The notes beneath the pieces are model-generated. The model worked only from the letters and a program-made list of their open reading frames with translations, made no database searches and was not told where the DNA came from. Of a DNA stretch of 64,000 nucleotides, positions 32,918 to 41,727 are shown piece by piece. This stretch comes from Rhodoferax ferrireducens (GTDB taxonomy: Bacteria; Pseudomonadota; Gammaproteobacteria; Burkholderiales; Burkholderiaceae_C). A program made the translations under genes and the position numbers. Location: assembly GCA_002083775.1 (NCBI GenBank), contig MTEI01000002.1:434001-498000 (forward strand), in the 5' to 3' direction. The number at the start of each line of letters is the position of its first letter. The first letter of the stretch is position 1.

Positions 32918-33520
32918 ATGTTGCTGGATGCTGAACTCTCTCAACTTGTGCTGGTGGACTATCAGGCCCGGCTGATGCCCGCCATTTTTGAAGCACCGCT
33001 GGTGCTGGCCAATGCGCTGCGGCTGGCGCAAGCCGCACAGCTAATGCAGGTGCCGGTGATCGGCACCGAGCAAAATCCGTCCAAGCTGGGTGACAACGCG
33101 CCCGAACTCAAAGCGCTGTGCCAACGCACGTTGGCCAAAATGCAGTTCAGTGGCGTTGAGGAAGGTTTGGGCGAGTGGTTGCGCCCCCCCGTGAAACCAC
33201 CCGCTGGCAATGCGCGCAGCCTGCCCAAACATTTGCAAAAGCCCTCCAACACACCCACCGAACGCAGCGCCATCGTCGTTGCGGGTTGCGAGGCGCATGT
33301 GTGTCTGATGCAAACCGCGCTGCATTTGCTGGAAGACGAGTTTGAGGTGTGGGTGGTCACCGATGCCTGCAGTTCGCGTACCGAGCGCAACCGCGATGCC
33401 GCATTTGACCGGCTGGCGGGCGCAGGTGCCGAACTGGTAACGACCGAAATGGTCATTTTTGAGTGGCTGCGCTCTGCCGAACACCCGCAGTTCAAAGTTA
33501 TCCAGAATTTGATTAAATAA
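32918..33520 (+). CDS. Isochorismatase-family cysteine hydrolase
   Basis: A 200-residue member of the isochorismatase-like hydrolases. The catalytic triad can be placed: D14 (LVLVDYQARL), K74 (LAKMQFS) and C129 (GCEAHVCLMQTAL). Substrate unknown; these enzymes act on amides, carbamoyl groups or enol ethers. A proline-rich stretch of about 25 residues (near 90-115, RPPVKPPAGNARSLPKHLQK) between the lysine and cysteine blocks is not usual for the family and lengthens a loop. A good ribosome site (AAGGA) precedes ATG 32918. A family A repeat follows the stop directly. Confidence 0.85.
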   Translation: MLLDAELSQLVLVDYQARLMPAIFEAPLVLANALRLAQAAQLMQVPVIGTEQNPSKLGDNAPELKALCQRTLAKMQFSGVEEGLGEWLRPPVKPPAGNARSLPKHLQKPSNTPTERSAIVVAGCEAHVCLMQTALHLLEDEFEVWVVTDACSSRTERNRDAAFDRLAGAGAELVTTEMVIFEWLRSAEHPQFKVIQNLIK

Positions 33521-33560
33521 GGCTATAGCCCTTATAGATAAAGGGCGGATAGCTACTGAA
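33517..33560 (+). repeat. Family A repeat downstream of the isochorismatase-family gene
   Basis: AATAAGGCTATAGCCCTTAT, then AGATAAAGGGCGGATAGCTACTGAA. AGCCCTTAT/ATAAAGGGC forms the stem. It begins at the stop codon (33518-33520), the same relation as at cphA. Confidence 0.8.
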
Positions 33561-33677
33561 TATATAGCTTCTCAGATCGGGCTGCGGGCCTTGGCGCAGA
33601 CGTTCAGTCAGGGTACAGCAAGTTGACAGTTCATAATTATGAATTCAGTTCAAACACCAACACCGGAGACTCAAGCC

Positions 33678-35573
33678 ATGACCAACTATGCCGAATTTCA
33701 CCAGCGCTCCCTGACTGACCGCGACGGTTTCTGGGGTGAGCAAGCGCAGTTGGTGGACTGGAAGGTTCCCCCGCAGCAGATTTGTGATTACAGCAACCCG
33801 CCGTTCGCCAAATGGTTCGTGGGTGGCATCACCAACCTGTGCCACAACGCGGTGGACCGGCATTTGGCAACCCGCCCTGATCAGGCTGCCCTGATCTTTG
33901 TATCGACCGAGACCAATCAGGAAAAAGTCTATTCTTTCAAAGAGTTGCACGCGGAAGTTCAACGAATGTCTGCAGTTCTGAAAGAGCTGGGCGTGCAAAA
34001 GGGTGACCGGGTTCTGATCTACATGCCGATGATCCCTGAAGCGGCATTTGCCATGTTGGCCTGCACCCGCATTGGCGCCATTCACTCGGTGGTGTTTGGT
34101 GGTTTCGCCTCGGGTTCGCTGGCGTCGCGCATTGAAGATGCTGAACCCAAGGTGGTGGTGAGTGCCGATGCCGGTTCGCGTGGTGGCAAACCGGTCCCTT
34201 ATAAACCGCTGCTGGACGAAGCGCTGCGCCTGTCAAAGTACAAACCCGAAGCGGTTTTGCTGGTCGATCGCGGCATGGCCCCGATGGACCTGGTGGCCGG
34301 CCGTGACCACCTGTGGGCACCGCTGCGCGAGAAAAATCTCAATACCGTGGTCGAGTGTGAATGGGTCGATGCCACTCACCCCAGCTACACGCTGTACACC
34401 AGCGGCACCACTGGCAAACCCAAGGGCGTGCAGCGCGACACCGGCGGCTACTGCGTGGCACTGGCGGCCAGCATGAAACACATTTATGCCGGCAACCCGG
34501 GTGAGACCTATTTTTCCACCAGCGACATCGGCTGGGTGGTGGGCCACAGCTACATCATTTATGGCCCACTCATTGGCGGCATGGCCACCATCATGTACGA
34601 AGGCCTGCCGACCCGTCCGGACGGCGGCATCTGGTGGAGCCTGGTCGAAAAGTACAAGGTCACCGTGATGTTCAGCGCGCCCACCGCCGTGCGCGTGCTC
34701 AAGAAACAAGACCCCGCGCTGCTCACCAAGTACGATTTGTCGTCCTTGCGCGCGCTGTTTTTGGCCGGTGAGCCGCTCGACGAACCTACCGCGCAGTGGA
34801 TCAGCGCTGGCCTGGGCAAACCGATCATCGACAACTACTGGCAGACCGAAACCGGCTGGCCAATATTGTCGCTGTGCAACGGCGTGGAAAAAGCCGTCAC
34901 CAAGTTCGGCTCACCCGGCAAAGCGGTTTACGGTTACGACGTGAAGCTGCTCGACGACCAGACCGGCGAAGAACTCACTGGCCCGAATCAAAAGGGTGTG
35001 GTGGCTGTGGAAGGCCCGCTGCCCCCCGGTTGCATGCAAACCGTGTGGCGCGATGACGAGCGATTCGTCAACACCTACTGGAAGAGCGTGCCCGGCAAGC
35101 TGGTCTACAGCACTTTTGACTGGGGCATTCGTGATGCCGACGGTTACTACTTCATCCTGGGCCGCACCGACGACGTGATCAACGTGGCGGGTCACCGCCT
35201 GGGCACCCGTGAGATCGAAGAAAGCATTGCCGCGCACCCGAACATTGCCGAGGTGGCGGTGGTGGGGGTGGCCGACCAGCTCAAGGGCCAGGTGGCCATG
35301 GCCTTCGCGGTGTTGAAAAATTCTGCACTGGTGACCGATGACGCCAGTGCCAATGCGCTGGAGGCTGAAGTCTTCAAGCTAGTGGACCGCGACCTGGGTG
35401 CTGTGGCGCGGCCCGCGCGGGTGCGTTTTGTCACTGTGTTGCCCAAAACCCGCAGCGGCAAGTGCCTGCGCCGGGCCATTGCAGCGGTCTGTGAAGGCCG
35501 TGACCCCGGCGACCTGACCACCATGGACGACCCGGCAGCCCTGCAGCAGATCAAAGATCTGGTCACCGCCTGA
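33678..35573 (+). CDS. prpE: Propionate-CoA ligase
   Basis: An AMP-forming acyl-CoA synthetase of 631 residues that activates propionate (or acetate) with ATP and CoA. The AMP-binding motif YTSGTTGKPKG is at 240-250, with NYWQTETGW, GRTDDVINVAGHRLGTREIEE and the C-terminal acetylatable lysine K595 in PKTRSGK. The overall sequence and the HRLGTREIEE variant are closer to PrpE than to Acs. ATG 33678 has GGAG 9 bases upstream; an in-frame ATG at 33639 lacks a ribosome site. No other methylcitrate-cycle gene is in the window. A hairpin follows at 35604. Confidence 0.9.
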   Translation: MTNYAEFHQRSLTDRDGFWGEQAQLVDWKVPPQQICDYSNPPFAKWFVGGITNLCHNAVDRHLATRPDQAALIFVSTETNQEKVYSFKELHAEVQRMSAVLKELGVQKGDRVLIYMPMIPEAAFAMLACTRIGAIHSVVFGGFASGSLASRIEDAEPKVVVSADAGSRGGKPVPYKPLLDEALRLSKYKPEAVLLVDRGMAPMDLVAGRDHLWAPLREKNLNTVVECEWVDATHPSYTLYTSGTTGKPKGVQRDTGGYCVALAASMKHIYAGNPGETYFSTSDIGWVVGHSYIIYGPLIGGMATIMYEGLPTRPDGGIWWSLVEKYKVTVMFSAPTAVRVLKKQDPALLTKYDLSSLRALFLAGEPLDEPTAQWISAGLGKPIIDNYWQTETGWPILSLCNGVEKAVTKFGSPGKAVYGYDVKLLDDQTGEELTGPNQKGVVAVEGPLPPGCMQTVWRDDERFVNTYWKSVPGKLVYSTFDWGIRDADGYYFILGRTDDVINVAGHRLGTREIEESIAAHPNIAEVAVVGVADQLKGQVAMAFAVLKNSALVTDDASANALEAEVFKLVDRDLGAVARPARVRFVTVLPKTRSGKCLRRAIAAVCEGRDPGDLTTMDDPAALQQIKDLVTA

Positions 35574-35603
35574 TTTGAGAAAAATCAAGGTTTTGTAAGT
35601 TTT

Positions 35604-35630
35604 GTGCCACCCTCGGGGTGGCACAATTCC
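35604..35630 (+). terminator. Probable terminator after prpE
   Basis: GTGCCACC-CTCGG-GGTGGCAC is a perfect 8-bp stem with a 5-base loop, followed by AATTCCTTTT. The stem is strong and the U-tract weak and delayed. Confidence 0.6.
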
Positions 35631-35708
35631 TTTTCGCAACGGCCCTTCCATCGCCACAGTCGCATCCGCCAAACGGTCAAGCCGTGACGCGGGAGGTTAA
35701 CTAACCCT

Positions 35709-35738
35709 AGCTTTAACCAGCTAAAGCTCCCTGAAGGG
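35709..35738 (+). other. Hairpins in the sucA leader
   Basis: AGCTTTA-ACCAGC-TAAAGCT (35709-35728) is a perfect 7-bp stem, followed by an alternative, partly overlapping CTCCC-TGAA-GGGGAG stem. The second includes purine-rich sequence about 20-30 bases before the sucA ATG. It may influence sucA translation or be part of an operator; nothing decides between these. Confidence 0.35.
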
Positions 35739-35759
35739 GAGTGAAAGTCAGCGAAACAT

Positions 35760-38630
35760 ATGAGTGAGACAAACTCGGTTTACCAGGCCTATCAGGCCAA
35801 CACCTACCTTTTCGGCGGCAATGCGCCGTACGTTGAGGAGATGTATGAAAACTACCTGGCCAACCCCGGCAGCGTGCCCGACACCTGGCGTGACTATTTC
35901 GATGCCCTGCAGCACGTGCCTGCGGTGGACGGCAGCAACACCCGCGACGTACCCCACCAGCCAGTCATCAATGCCTTTGCCGAACGCGCCAAGCAAGGCG
36001 GCAGCAGAGTGGTGGTGGCCTCGGGCCCGGATTCTGATCTTGGCCGCAAACGCGTAGCCGTACAACAGCTGATTGCCGCCTACCGCAATGTGGGTGCCCG
36101 CTGGGCCGATCTGGACCCCCTCAAGCGCACCGAGCGTGAAAACATCCCCGAGCTCGACCCGGCGTTTTACGGCTTTTCAGATGCAGACTTTGAAACCGTT
36201 TTTAATACCAGCAATACGTTTTTTGGTAAAGAAGTCATGTCCTTACGTGATCTTCTTAATGCATTACGTGAAACTTATGCTGGCACCATCGGCGCCGAAT
36301 TCATGTACCTCACTGACCAGACGCAAAAGCGCTGGTGGCAGCAACGGCTGGAAAGCGTGCGCAGCAAGCCCAATTTTGATGTCGAGAAGAAAAAACACAT
36401 CTTGGACCGCCTGACCGCCGCCGAGGGCCTGGAGCGCTTTCTGCACACCAAATACGTCGGCCAAAAGCGCTTCTCGCTGGAAGGTGGCGAGAGCTTCATT
36501 GCGGCCATGGACGAACTGATCCAGCAGGCTGGCGCGCGTGGCGTGCAAGAAATCGTCATCGGTATGGCCCACCGCGGTCGCCTGAACGTGCTGGTCAACA
36601 CCCTGGGCAAGATGCCCGCTGACCTGTTTGCCGAGTTCGACCACACCGCTCCCGAGGCGCTGCCCGCGGGTGACGTCAAATACCACCAGGGTTTCAGTTC
36701 GGACGTGACCAGCCCCGGCGGCCCGGTGCATTTGAGCCTGGCATTCAACCCGTCGCACCTGGAAATTGTCAACCCGGTGGTGGAAGGCTCAGTGCGCGCC
36801 CGTATGGACCGCCGCGCCGACCCGACTGGCCGCCAAGTGCTGCCCGTTCTGGTGCACGGCGACGCCGCTTTTGCCGGCCAGGGTGTCAACCAGGAAACCC
36901 TGGCGCTGGCGCAAACCCGTGGGTACACCACGGCGGGCACGGTGCACCTGATCATCAACAACCAGATCGGCTTTACCACCTCTGACCCGCGCGACTACCG
37001 CTCCACGCTGTATTGCACCGACATCGTCAAGGGTGTCGAGGCCCCAGTGATGCACGTCAATGGCGACGATCCTGAAGCCGTGGTCATGGCGATGCAGTGG
37101 GCGCTGGACTATCGCATGGAGTTCCGCAAGGACGTGGTGCTGGACATCATCTGCTTCCGCAAACTCGGCCACAACGAGCAGGACACCCCAGCGCTGACGC
37201 AGCCGCTGATGTACAAGAAGATCGCCCAACACCCCGGCACACGCAAGCTGTACGCCGACAAGCTGGCCGCACAAGGCCTGGGCGCCGATCTGGGCGACCA
37301 GATGTTCAAGGCCTACCGCGCCGCCATGGACATTGGCCGCCACACGGTGGACCCGGTGCTGACCAACTTCAAAAGCAAGTACGCCGTGGACTGGTCACCG
37401 TTTTTGAACAAAAAATGGACTGACGCCTGCGATACCGCCATTCCGATGGCCGAATGGAAGCGCCTGGCCGACAAGATCACCACCATTCCGGCCAGTGTGA
37501 ACCCACACCCCTTGGTGAAAAAGGTCTACGACGATCGCGCGGCCATGGGCCGGGGCGATGTTCCGGTGGACTGGGGCATGGGCGAACACATGGCCTTTGC
37601 CTCGCTGGTGGCCAGTGGTTACCCGGTACGCCTGTCGGGCGAAGACTGTGGCCGGGGCACCTTCACCCACCGCCACGCCGTCATTCACGACCAGAGCCGT
37701 GAAAAGTGGGACACCGGTACCTATGTTCCATTGCAAAACGTGGCAGACAACCAGGCCCCGTTCACCGTCATCGACTCCATCCTGTCTGAAGAAGCGGTAT
37801 TGGGCTTCGAATATGGTTACGCCTCCAACGACCCGAACACGCTGGTGATCTGGGAAGCCCAGTTTGGCGACTTTGCCAACGGTGCCCAGGTGGTGATTGA
37901 CCAGTTCATCGCCTCCGGCGAGGTGAAATGGGGCCGTGTCAACGGCATCACCCTGATGCTGCCGCACGGCTACGAAGGGCAGGGGCCGGAGCACTCTTCC
38001 GCCCGTGTCGAGCGCTTCATGCAGTTGGCGGCCGATACCAACATGCAGCTGGTGCAGCCGACCACGGCCAGTCAGATCTTCCATGTGCTGCGCCGCCAGA
38101 TGATTCGCAGTTTGCGCAAGCCTTTGATCATCTTCACACCCAAATCGCTGTTGCGCAACAAAGACGCGGCCTCACCGCTGGTCGAGTTCACCAAAGGCAA
38201 CTTCCAGACCATCATCCCTGACCATAAGACACTCAAGTCAGACAAGGTCAAGCGCGTGGTGGTGTGCTCGGGCAAGGTGTATTTCGACCTGAACAAGAAG
38301 CGCGAGGAAAAGGCGCTGGAGGACGTGGCCATCATCCGCGTGGAGCAGTTGTACCCGTTCCCGCACAAGGCATTTTCGACCGAGCTCAAGAAGTACCCCG
38401 GCGCCACCGAGGTGGTCTGGGCGCAGGACGAGCCGCAAAATCAGGGAGCCTGGTTCTACGTGCAGCACTACATTCACGAAAACATGCTTGAGGGTCAAAA
38501 GCTCGGCTACTCCGGCCGCGCTGCGTCGGCATCGCCGGCGGTAGGCTATGCCCACTTGCACCAGGAGCAGCAAAAGGCGCTGGTGGAAGGCGCTTTCGGC
38601 AAGCTCAAGGGCTTTGTCCTGACCAAATAA
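35760..38630 (+). CDS. sucA: 2-oxoglutarate dehydrogenase E1 component
   Basis: SucA decarboxylates 2-oxoglutarate with thiamine diphosphate in the TCA cycle and succinylates SucB. The protein has 956 residues, near the usual 930-960. Visible hallmarks are the N-terminal YEEMYENYLANPGSVPDTW-type E2-binding tail, GMAHRGRLNVLVNTLGK, FNPSHLEIVNPVVEGSVRAR, HGDAAFAGQGVNQETL with the thiamine site, RKLGHNEQDTPALTQPLMY, and LMLPHGYEGQGPEHSSAR in the pyrimidine-binding half. ATG 35760. First gene of sucA-sucB-lpd; 55 bp separate it from sucB. Confidence 0.98.
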   Translation: MSETNSVYQAYQANTYLFGGNAPYVEEMYENYLANPGSVPDTWRDYFDALQHVPAVDGSNTRDVPHQPVINAFAERAKQGGSRVVVASGPDSDLGRKRVAVQQLIAAYRNVGARWADLDPLKRTERENIPELDPAFYGFSDADFETVFNTSNTFFGKEVMSLRDLLNALRETYAGTIGAEFMYLTDQTQKRWWQQRLESVRSKPNFDVEKKKHILDRLTAAEGLERFLHTKYVGQKRFSLEGGESFIAAMDELIQQAGARGVQEIVIGMAHRGRLNVLVNTLGKMPADLFAEFDHTAPEALPAGDVKYHQGFSSDVTSPGGPVHLSLAFNPSHLEIVNPVVEGSVRARMDRRADPTGRQVLPVLVHGDAAFAGQGVNQETLALAQTRGYTTAGTVHLIINNQIGFTTSDPRDYRSTLYCTDIVKGVEAPVMHVNGDDPEAVVMAMQWALDYRMEFRKDVVLDIICFRKLGHNEQDTPALTQPLMYKKIAQHPGTRKLYADKLAAQGLGADLGDQMFKAYRAAMDIGRHTVDPVLTNFKSKYAVDWSPFLNKKWTDACDTAIPMAEWKRLADKITTIPASVNPHPLVKKVYDDRAAMGRGDVPVDWGMGEHMAFASLVASGYPVRLSGEDCGRGTFTHRHAVIHDQSREKWDTGTYVPLQNVADNQAPFTVIDSILSEEAVLGFEYGYASNDPNTLVIWEAQFGDFANGAQVVIDQFIASGEVKWGRVNGITLMLPHGYEGQGPEHSSARVERFMQLAADTNMQLVQPTTASQIFHVLRRQMIRSLRKPLIIFTPKSLLRNKDAASPLVEFTKGNFQTIIPDHKTLKSDKVKRVVVCSGKVYFDLNKKREEKALEDVAIIRVEQLYPFPHKAFSTELKKYPGATEVVWAQDEPQNQGAWFYVQHYIHENMLEGQKLGYSGRAASASPAVGYAHLHQEQQKALVEGAFGKLKGFVLTK

Positions 38631-38685
38631 GCTTGCCTGAACCCCAGCCAAGCGCCCCCCTCAAGTATTTATTGAAAGAATTGTT

Positions 38686-39975
38686 ATGGCACTCGTAGAA
38701 GTCAAAGTCCCGCAACTGTCTGAATCCGTGGCCGAAGCCACCCTGTTGCAGTGGAAGAAAAAAGTGGGCGACGCCGTCGCCGTGGATGAGATCCTGATCG
38801 AAGTTGAAACCGACAAGGTGGTCATGGAAGTGCCTGCCCCCGCAGCGGGTGTGCTGGTTGAGATCATCGAAGCCGGTGGCGGCACCGTGGCGGCAGAGCA
38901 GCTGATCGCCCGTATCGACACCGAAGGCGTGGTGGGTGCCGCCGTGGCGCCCATTACCCTGGCAATGGCCGCCGCTGCTGCACCAGCGGCCGCAGCCGCT
39001 GTGGCACCGGCCAGCGCGTCCATGGCTGGCGTGGCCATGCCCGCGGCGGCCAAGTTGATGGCCGACAACCAGCTGGCTGCAGGCTCGGTGGCGGGCAGTG
39101 GCAAAGACGGCCGCGTTACCAAGGGGGATGTTCTGGCCGCCGTCGCAGGTGGCGCGACCGCCCCCGTGGCCGCAGCTAAAGTTATAGCTGCTGCAGCGGT
39201 GCCAGCAAGGGCTGCAGTGCCTTTATTGCCTCAAGTCGCGGCGCCGGCCAGCAACTTGGCAGCGCAGTTGGCAGGCCGCCCGGAGCAACGCGTGCCGATG
39301 AGCCGCCTGCGTGCCCGTGTGGCTGAGCGTTTGATCCAGTCGCAAAGCACCAACGCCATCCTGACCACGTTCAACGAGATCAACATGGCCCCGGTGATGG
39401 ACATGCGCAAGCGCATGCAAGACCGGTTTGAGAAGGAGCACGGCGTCAAACTGGGCTTCATGAGCTTTTTCGTCAAGGCGGCGGTGCATGCCCTGAAAAA
39501 ATTCCCGGTGCTCAACGCTTCGGTGGACGGTACCGACATCGTTTACCACGGCTACTTTGACATTGGCATTGCGGTGGGCTCACCGCGTGGCCTGGTGGTG
39601 CCGATTTTGCGCAACGCGGACCAGATGAGCTTTGCCGAGATTGAGAAGAAGATCGCCGAATACGGCACCAAGGCGCGTGACGGCAAGCTGGGCATGGAAG
39701 AAATGACCGGCGGCACGTTCTCCATCAGCAACGGCGGCACTTTCGGCTCGATGATGTCCACCCCCATCATCAACCCGCCGCAAAGCGCCATTTTGGGTGT
39801 GCACGCGACCAAAGACCGCGCCATGGTGGAAAACGGCCAGGTGGTGGTGCGCCCGATGAACTACTTTGCCATGTCGTATGACCACCGCATCATCGACGGC
39901 CGCGAGGCTGTGCTCGGGCTGGTGGCGATGAAGGAAGCGCTGGAAGATCCGGCTCGTCTGCTGTTTGACATCTAA
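38686..39975 (+). CDS. sucB: 2-oxoglutarate dehydrogenase E2, dihydrolipoamide succinyltransferase
   Basis: E2 core of the 2-oxoglutarate dehydrogenase complex. The protein has 429 residues with one lipoyl domain (K44 in [10 protein letters not shown]), an Ala-rich linker, a subunit-binding domain (about 118-150, [19 protein letters not shown]), a second linker, and a catalytic domain with [15 protein letters not shown] and [13 protein letters not shown], including the active histidine. The second linker (about 163-185) contains AT-rich codons (AAA, GTT, ATA, AGG, TTA) in a sequence resembling reversed family A. A family C element fills the 224-bp gap to lpd. Confidence 0.97.
   Translation: MALVEVKVPQLSESVAEATLLQWKKKVGDAVAVDEILIEVETDKVVMEVPAPAAGVLVEIIEAGGGTVAAEQLIARIDTEGVVGAAVAPITLAMAAAAAPAAAAAVAPASASMAGVAMPAAAKLMADNQLAAGSVAGSGKDGRVTKGDVLAAVAGGATAPVAAAKVIAAAAVPARAAVPLLPQVAAPASNLAAQLAGRPEQRVPMSRLRARVAERLIQSQSTNAILTTFNEINMAPVMDMRKRMQDRFEKEHGVKLGFMSFFVKAAVHALKKFPVLNASVDGTDIVYHGYFDIGIAVGSPRGLVVPILRNADQMSFAEIEKKIAEYGTKARDGKLGMEEMTGGTFSISNGGTFGSMMSTPIINPPQSAILGVHATKDRAMVENGQVVVRPMNYFAMSYDHRIIDGREAVLGLVAMKEALEDPARLLFDI
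39176..39228 (-). repeat. Family A-like copy in SucB linker
   Basis: On the minus strand AATAAAGGCACTGCAGCCCT...GCAGCAGCTATAAC matches family A at both ends (GGC.CT.CAGCCCTT and AGCAGCTATAA). The stem interior is degraded. It encodes [18 protein letters not shown] in frame, with rare ATA, AGG and TTA codons. Confidence 0.5.
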
Positions 39976-40000
39976 AACATTCAGCTGGGGTAAGCAGTTT

Positions 40001-40135
40001 GTTTTAACCCGCGGCGCGTATTGGGTATGCAACTCCGCGAATGTCCCCCGGCTTGGGGCTGCGCCCCAAGCCTCCTCCTTAATTTGGCAAAACCCCAAGT
40101 CCTCGCTGCGTTGCACACCCAACACACGCCGCTAG
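40001..40135 (-). repeat. Family C element upstream of the OGDH lpd gene (inverted relative to 28994)
   Basis: This 135-bp element runs from GTTTTAACCCGCGGCGCG to CACGCCGCTAG. Its reverse complement aligns along its whole length with 28994-29127. The central stem is GGCTTGGGGC-TGC-GCCCCAAGCC (40050-40072), 10 bp. Relative to the other copy, two stem pairs change on both strands and one base is added that extends pairing. Confidence 0.9.
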
Positions 40136-40199
40136 TCGCTGACGGAGCTATTCAAGCTGTTGGCGTTCCGGTTAGTTGTGGCATTTAGAAAGTAAAAAA

Positions 40200-41651
40200 A
40201 TGAGCAAGCAATTTGATGTGATCGTGATCGGTGGCGGCCCTGGTGGCTACATTGCCGCCATCCGCGCCGCCCAGTTGGGCAAAAACGTGGCCTGTGTCGA
40301 TGAGTGGAAAAACGCCGCAGGTGGCCCAGCACCGGGTGGCACCTGTACCAATGTGGGATGTATTCCAAGCAAGGCACTGCTTCAATCTTCAGAGCACTAT
40401 GAGCAAGCCAGCCATCACTTTGTCGACCATGGCATCACCGTCAAGGGCCTGAGCATGGATGTCGCCAAAATGGTGGCGCGCAAAGACACGGTGGTCAAGC
40501 AGAACAATGACGGCATCTTGTACTTGTTCAAAAAGAACAAGGTGAGCTTCTTTCATGGCCGCGCGTCTTTCGTCAAGGCCGTCGCTTCTGACGCGACCTC
40601 CGCGTCTCAAGGTGGTTACGAGATCAAAGTCACCGGTGCGGCTGAAGAAAGCCTCGTCGGCCAGCAGATCATCCTTGCCACCGGTTCCAACGCCCGCGCG
40701 TTGCCGGGCACGCCGTTTGACGAAGAGCTGATTTTGTCCAACGACGGCGCTTTGCGCATCGGCGCGGCACCCAAGAAGCTGGGGCTGATCGGCTCGGGCG
40801 TGATTGGTCTGGAAATGGGCTCGGTCTGGCGCCGTCTGGGTGCTGAGGTGACCATTCTGGAAGGCCTGCCAACCTTTTTGGGCGCGGTAGACGCGCAAAT
40901 CGCCAAGGAAGCCAAAAAAGCCTTTGACAAGCAGGGTCTGAAGATCGAGCTGGGCGTGACGGTTGGCGAGATCAAGACCGGCAAAAAGGGCGTGAGCATT
41001 GCCTACACCAACGCTCAGGGCGAAGCCCAGACGCTGGACGTGGACAAACTCATCGTCTCCATTGGCCGGGTGCCCAACACCATCGGTTTGAACGTGGAAG
41101 CGGTCGGCCTGAAGCTCGATGAGCGCGGCGCGATTGTGGTGGACGGTGATTGCAAGACCAACCTGCCCGGCGTTTGGGCGGTGGGTGACGTGGTGCGTGG
41201 CCCGATGCTGGCGCACAAGGCTGAAGAAGAGGGTGTGGCGGTGGCTGAGCGTATTGCCGGTCAGCACGGACATGTGAACTTCAACACCATCCCTTGGGTG
41301 ATTTACACCAGCCCCGAGATCGCCTGGGTCGGCCGCACCGAGCAACAGCTCAAGGCCGATGGCGTAGCCTACAAGGCCGGCACCTTCCCGTTTCTGGCCA
41401 ACGGTCGGGCGCGCGCTTTGGGTGACACCACCGGCATGGTCAAGATGCTGGCGGACGCCAAAACCGACGAAATCCTGGGTGTGCACATCGTCGGGCCCAT
41501 GGCCAGCGAGCTGATCGCCGAATGTGTGGTGGCCATGGAATTCCGTGCCAGCGCCGAAGATATTGCCCGTATTTGTCACGCGCACCCGAGCTTGAGCGAG
41601 TCCACCAAAGAGGCTGCGCTGGCCGTGGACAAACGCACTCTCAACTTCTGA
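40200..41651 (+). CDS. lpd: Dihydrolipoamide dehydrogenase (OGDH E3)
   Basis: The E3 of the 2-oxoglutarate dehydrogenase complex, 483 residues, without a lipoyl domain. FAD motif VIGGGPGGYIAAIRAAQLG (9-27), redox pair C49/C54 (GGTCTNVGCIPSK), NAD motif IGSGVIGLEMGSVWRRLG, and HAHPSLSES with the catalytic histidine near the C-terminus. A short insert before the redox motif (EWKNAAGGPAPGG) is typical of this E3 branch. ATG 40200; an upstream TTG is rejected because homologues begin at MSKQFDV. It is distinct from the PDH E3 at 29188. Confidence 0.97.
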   Translation: MSKQFDVIVIGGGPGGYIAAIRAAQLGKNVACVDEWKNAAGGPAPGGTCTNVGCIPSKALLQSSEHYEQASHHFVDHGITVKGLSMDVAKMVARKDTVVKQNNDGILYLFKKNKVSFFHGRASFVKAVASDATSASQGGYEIKVTGAAEESLVGQQIILATGSNARALPGTPFDEELILSNDGALRIGAAPKKLGLIGSGVIGLEMGSVWRRLGAEVTILEGLPTFLGAVDAQIAKEAKKAFDKQGLKIELGVTVGEIKTGKKGVSIAYTNAQGEAQTLDVDKLIVSIGRVPNTIGLNVEAVGLKLDERGAIVVDGDCKTNLPGVWAVGDVVRGPMLAHKAEEEGVAVAERIAGQHGHVNFNTIPWVIYTSPEIAWVGRTEQQLKADGVAYKAGTFPFLANGRARALGDTTGMVKMLADAKTDEILGVHIVGPMASELIAECVVAMEFRASAEDIARICHAHPSLSESTKEAALAVDKRTLNF

Positions 41652-41660
41652 TTGATGATG

Positions 41661-41708
41661 AAAATGGCCTCTAGCCCCTATTCTATAAGGGCTAGTAGCT
41701 ATAAAATA
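41661..41708 (+). repeat. Family A repeat between lpd and zapE
   Basis: AAAATGGCCTCTAGCCCCTA, then TTCTATAAGGGCTAGTAGCT and ATAAAATA. This is the best-preserved copy in the window: CTAGCCCCTAT/ATAAGGGCTAG nearly pairs throughout. It begins 9 bases after the lpd stop. Confidence 0.88.
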
Positions 41709-41727
41709 TATACTAACCGGTAACGCT

